Assembly (NCBI GenBank): GCA_030618965.1
Contig: JAUXCJ010000045.1
Location: 1-7,541, forward strand
DNA: 7,541 bases
Direction of reading: 5' to 3'
From: Thiomargarita sp.
GTDB lineage: Bacteria > Pseudomonadota > Gammaproteobacteria > Beggiatoales > Beggiatoaceae
The number at the start of each line of letters is the position of its first letter. Position 1 is the stretch's first letter. The notes under the pieces are model-generated. The model searched no databases and was not told the origin of the DNA. It was given only the letters and a program-made list of their open reading frames with translations. Positions 6,419 through 7,541 of the stretch are shown here, in pieces. Made by a program: the position numbers and the translations under genes.

Positions 6419-6438
6419 GTTAAATTTTAACTTTTTTT
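6419..6438 (+). terminator. inverted repeat followed by T-run upstream of icd
   Basis: GTTAAA-T-TTTAAC (6419-6431) is a perfect 13-bp palindrome followed directly by seven T (6432-6438). The layout is that of an intrinsic terminator, but as RNA the stem would be only about 5 bp and poor in G-C, so termination may be weak. An operator-type binding site controlling icd would fit equally well. Confidence 0.35.
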
Positions 6439-6445
6439 ATTAATT

Positions 6446-6450
6446 AGGAG
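6446..6450 (+). promoter_or_regulatory. ribosome binding site of icd
   Basis: AGGAG lies 8 nt before ATG 6459, optimal spacing, and settles the icd start. It contrasts with the missing site before the HEAT-WD40 gene. Confidence 0.8.
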
Positions 6451-6458
6451 AGCTATCT

Positions 6459-7541
6459 ATGCCCATAACATTGCCTGAAGGTGGCACAAAAATTTCTATT
6501 CAAAATAATAAATTACAAGTGCCAGATAATCCAATTTTGGGCTATGTCCAAGGAGACGGTATCGGTCCCGATATTATGAAAGCTTGTCTGCGTATTTGGG
6601 ATGCTGCGGTTAAAAAAGCCTATAATGGCAAACGCAAAATATATTGGGCAGAACTCTTCATGGGCGAAAGCGCGGCGGAAAAATATGATGGTGATATTTT
6701 CCCAGAGGAAACACGCCAAGCCTTGCAAGATTTGATTGTTTCTATAAAAGGGCCACTAACAACCCCTGTTGGTAAAGGTTTTCGCTCACTCAACGTCACA
6801 TTACGCCAAGAGTTAGATTTATACGCTTGTGTACGCCCTGTCCGTTACTACAGCGGCGTTCCCTCCCCGTTACTTCATCCAGAAGATGTTGACATCGTAC
6901 TTTTCCGTGAAAATACTGAAGACGTTTACGCTGGGATTGAATATGAATCAGGCACACCAGAAATGCGGAAAGTAGAAAAATTTCTGAAAGAAGAAATGGG
7001 CGCGACTTTTTTTGATGATTGTGGCATTGGTGTCAAACCCATTAGTCCTTTTGGCAGTAAACGCCTTGTGCGGAAAGCGATACAATATGCGATTGATAAT
7101 GATCGTAAAAGTGTAACTCTCGTTCATAAAGGTAATATTATGAAATACACCGAGGGGGCTTTTAGGAATTGGGGTTATGAACTGGCGCGTGAGGAGTTCG
7201 CTGATGAAACCATCACAGAAGAACAACTCTATAGTGAATATGACGGCAAACAGCCTGAAGGTAAAATCGTTATTAAAGATCGTATTGCTGACATTATGTT
7301 CCAACTGATGTTATTGCGTCCAACCGAATTTGATGTTATTGCAACGACGAATCTTAATGGCGACTATCTTTCTGACGCTATTGCTGCCGAAGTTGGTGGA
7401 ATGGGCATTGCGCCGGGCGCAAATATGGCAGAACATGTCGCAGTTTTTGAAGCAACACATGGCACTGCGCCTAAATATGCTAATTTGGATAAAGTCAACC
7501 CGGGTTCCTTGCTTTTTAGTGGAGTGAACATGTTGGAATAC
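6459..7541 (+). CDS. icd: NADP-dependent isocitrate dehydrogenase (3' end outside window)
   Basis: The frame stays open to the window edge and gives 361 residues; the E. coli enzyme has 416, so roughly 55 residues are missing. It catalyses the oxidative decarboxylation of isocitrate to 2-oxoglutarate with reduction of NADP in the citric acid cycle, as a cytoplasmic dimer. Visible signatures are GDGIG (32-36), [20 protein letters not shown] (98-117) with substrate residues S110, N112 and R116, then R126, R150 and Y157 in [13 protein letters not shown], catalytic K224 in LVHKGN, D274 in VIKD, and D302 and D306 in [10 protein letters not shown]. The coenzyme loop [11 protein letters not shown] (331-341) has K339 and Y340, which mark NADP rather than NAD preference. 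S110 matches the E. coli Ser113 phosphorylated by AceK, so glyoxylate-branch control is possible if the genome has aceK. The start is set by AGGAG 8 nt upstream and by alignment with the E. coli N-terminus. It is probably a transcription unit separate from the preceding operon. Confidence 0.97.
   Translation, partial: MPITLPEGGTKISIQNNKLQVPDNPILGYVQGDGIGPDIMKACLRIWDAAVKKAYNGKRKIYWAELFMGESAAEKYDGDIFPEETRQALQDLIVSIKGPLTTPVGKGFRSLNVTLRQELDLYACVRPVRYYSGVPSPLLHPEDVDIVLFRENTEDVYAGIEYESGTPEMRKVEKFLKEEMGATFFDDCGIGVKPISPFGSKRLVRKAIQYAIDNDRKSVTLVHKGNIMKYTEGAFRNWGYELAREEFADETITEEQLYSEYDGKQPEGKIVIKDRIADIMFQLMLLRPTEFDVIATTNLNGDYLSDAIAAEVGGMGIAPGANMAEHVAVFEATHGTAPKYANLDKVNPGSLLFSGVNMLEY

Noticed and set aside
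6513..7304. Minus-strand frames opposite icd
   Set aside because: The plus strand carries an unmistakable isocitrate dehydrogenase with catalytic and coenzyme residues, so these are antisense shadows.

Overview
The window reads as chromosomal DNA from a low-GC gammaproteobacterium. The best anchor is the last gene, an Escherichia coli-type NADP isocitrate dehydrogenase that keeps the AceK-type phosphorylation serine. AT-rich codon use together with large WD40, HEAT and PEGA mosaic proteins would suit a filamentous sulfur bacterium of the Thiotrichales/Beggiatoaceae kind. That placement is an inference from gene content and was not tested by any search.

Layout, all genes on the + strand: (1) 40-765, a small cytoplasmic PP2C-like phosphatase domain protein; (2) 777-3242, an atypical Ser/Thr kinase-like protein, built as cytoplasmic kinase fold, one membrane helix, Pro-rich linker, two PEGA domains and a seven-blade WD40 propeller; (3) 3278-6394, a large membrane protein, built as about six membrane helices, a long cytoplasmic array of about 39-residue HEAT repeats, a seventh membrane helix and a second seven-blade WD40 propeller; (4) 6459 to beyond the window end, icd, lacking only about its last 55 codons. 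No gap exceeds 64 bp, and I see no tRNA, rRNA, CRISPR array or transposase.

Genes 1-3 are tightly spaced (11 and 35 bp) and look like one operon: a phosphatase, a kinase and a multi-domain membrane partner. Positive-inside reasoning puts the kinase and HEAT domains in the cytoplasm and both propellers outside the membrane. A plausible but untested reading is a transmembrane phosphosignalling module in which two envelope propellers sense or bind partners, while the kinase and PP2C set the phosphorylation state of cytoplasmic targets, possibly the HEAT scaffold. icd follows a gap with two AT-rich inverted repeats and a T-run, has its own strong ribosome binding site, and is probably a separate housekeeping unit.

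The most interesting points are the operon architecture, an apparent two-fold duplication inside the membrane domain of gene 3, its HEAT subtype with a repeated D-P-x-W motif, the non-standard kinase motifs, and a perfect 15-bp palindrome between genes 2 and 3.
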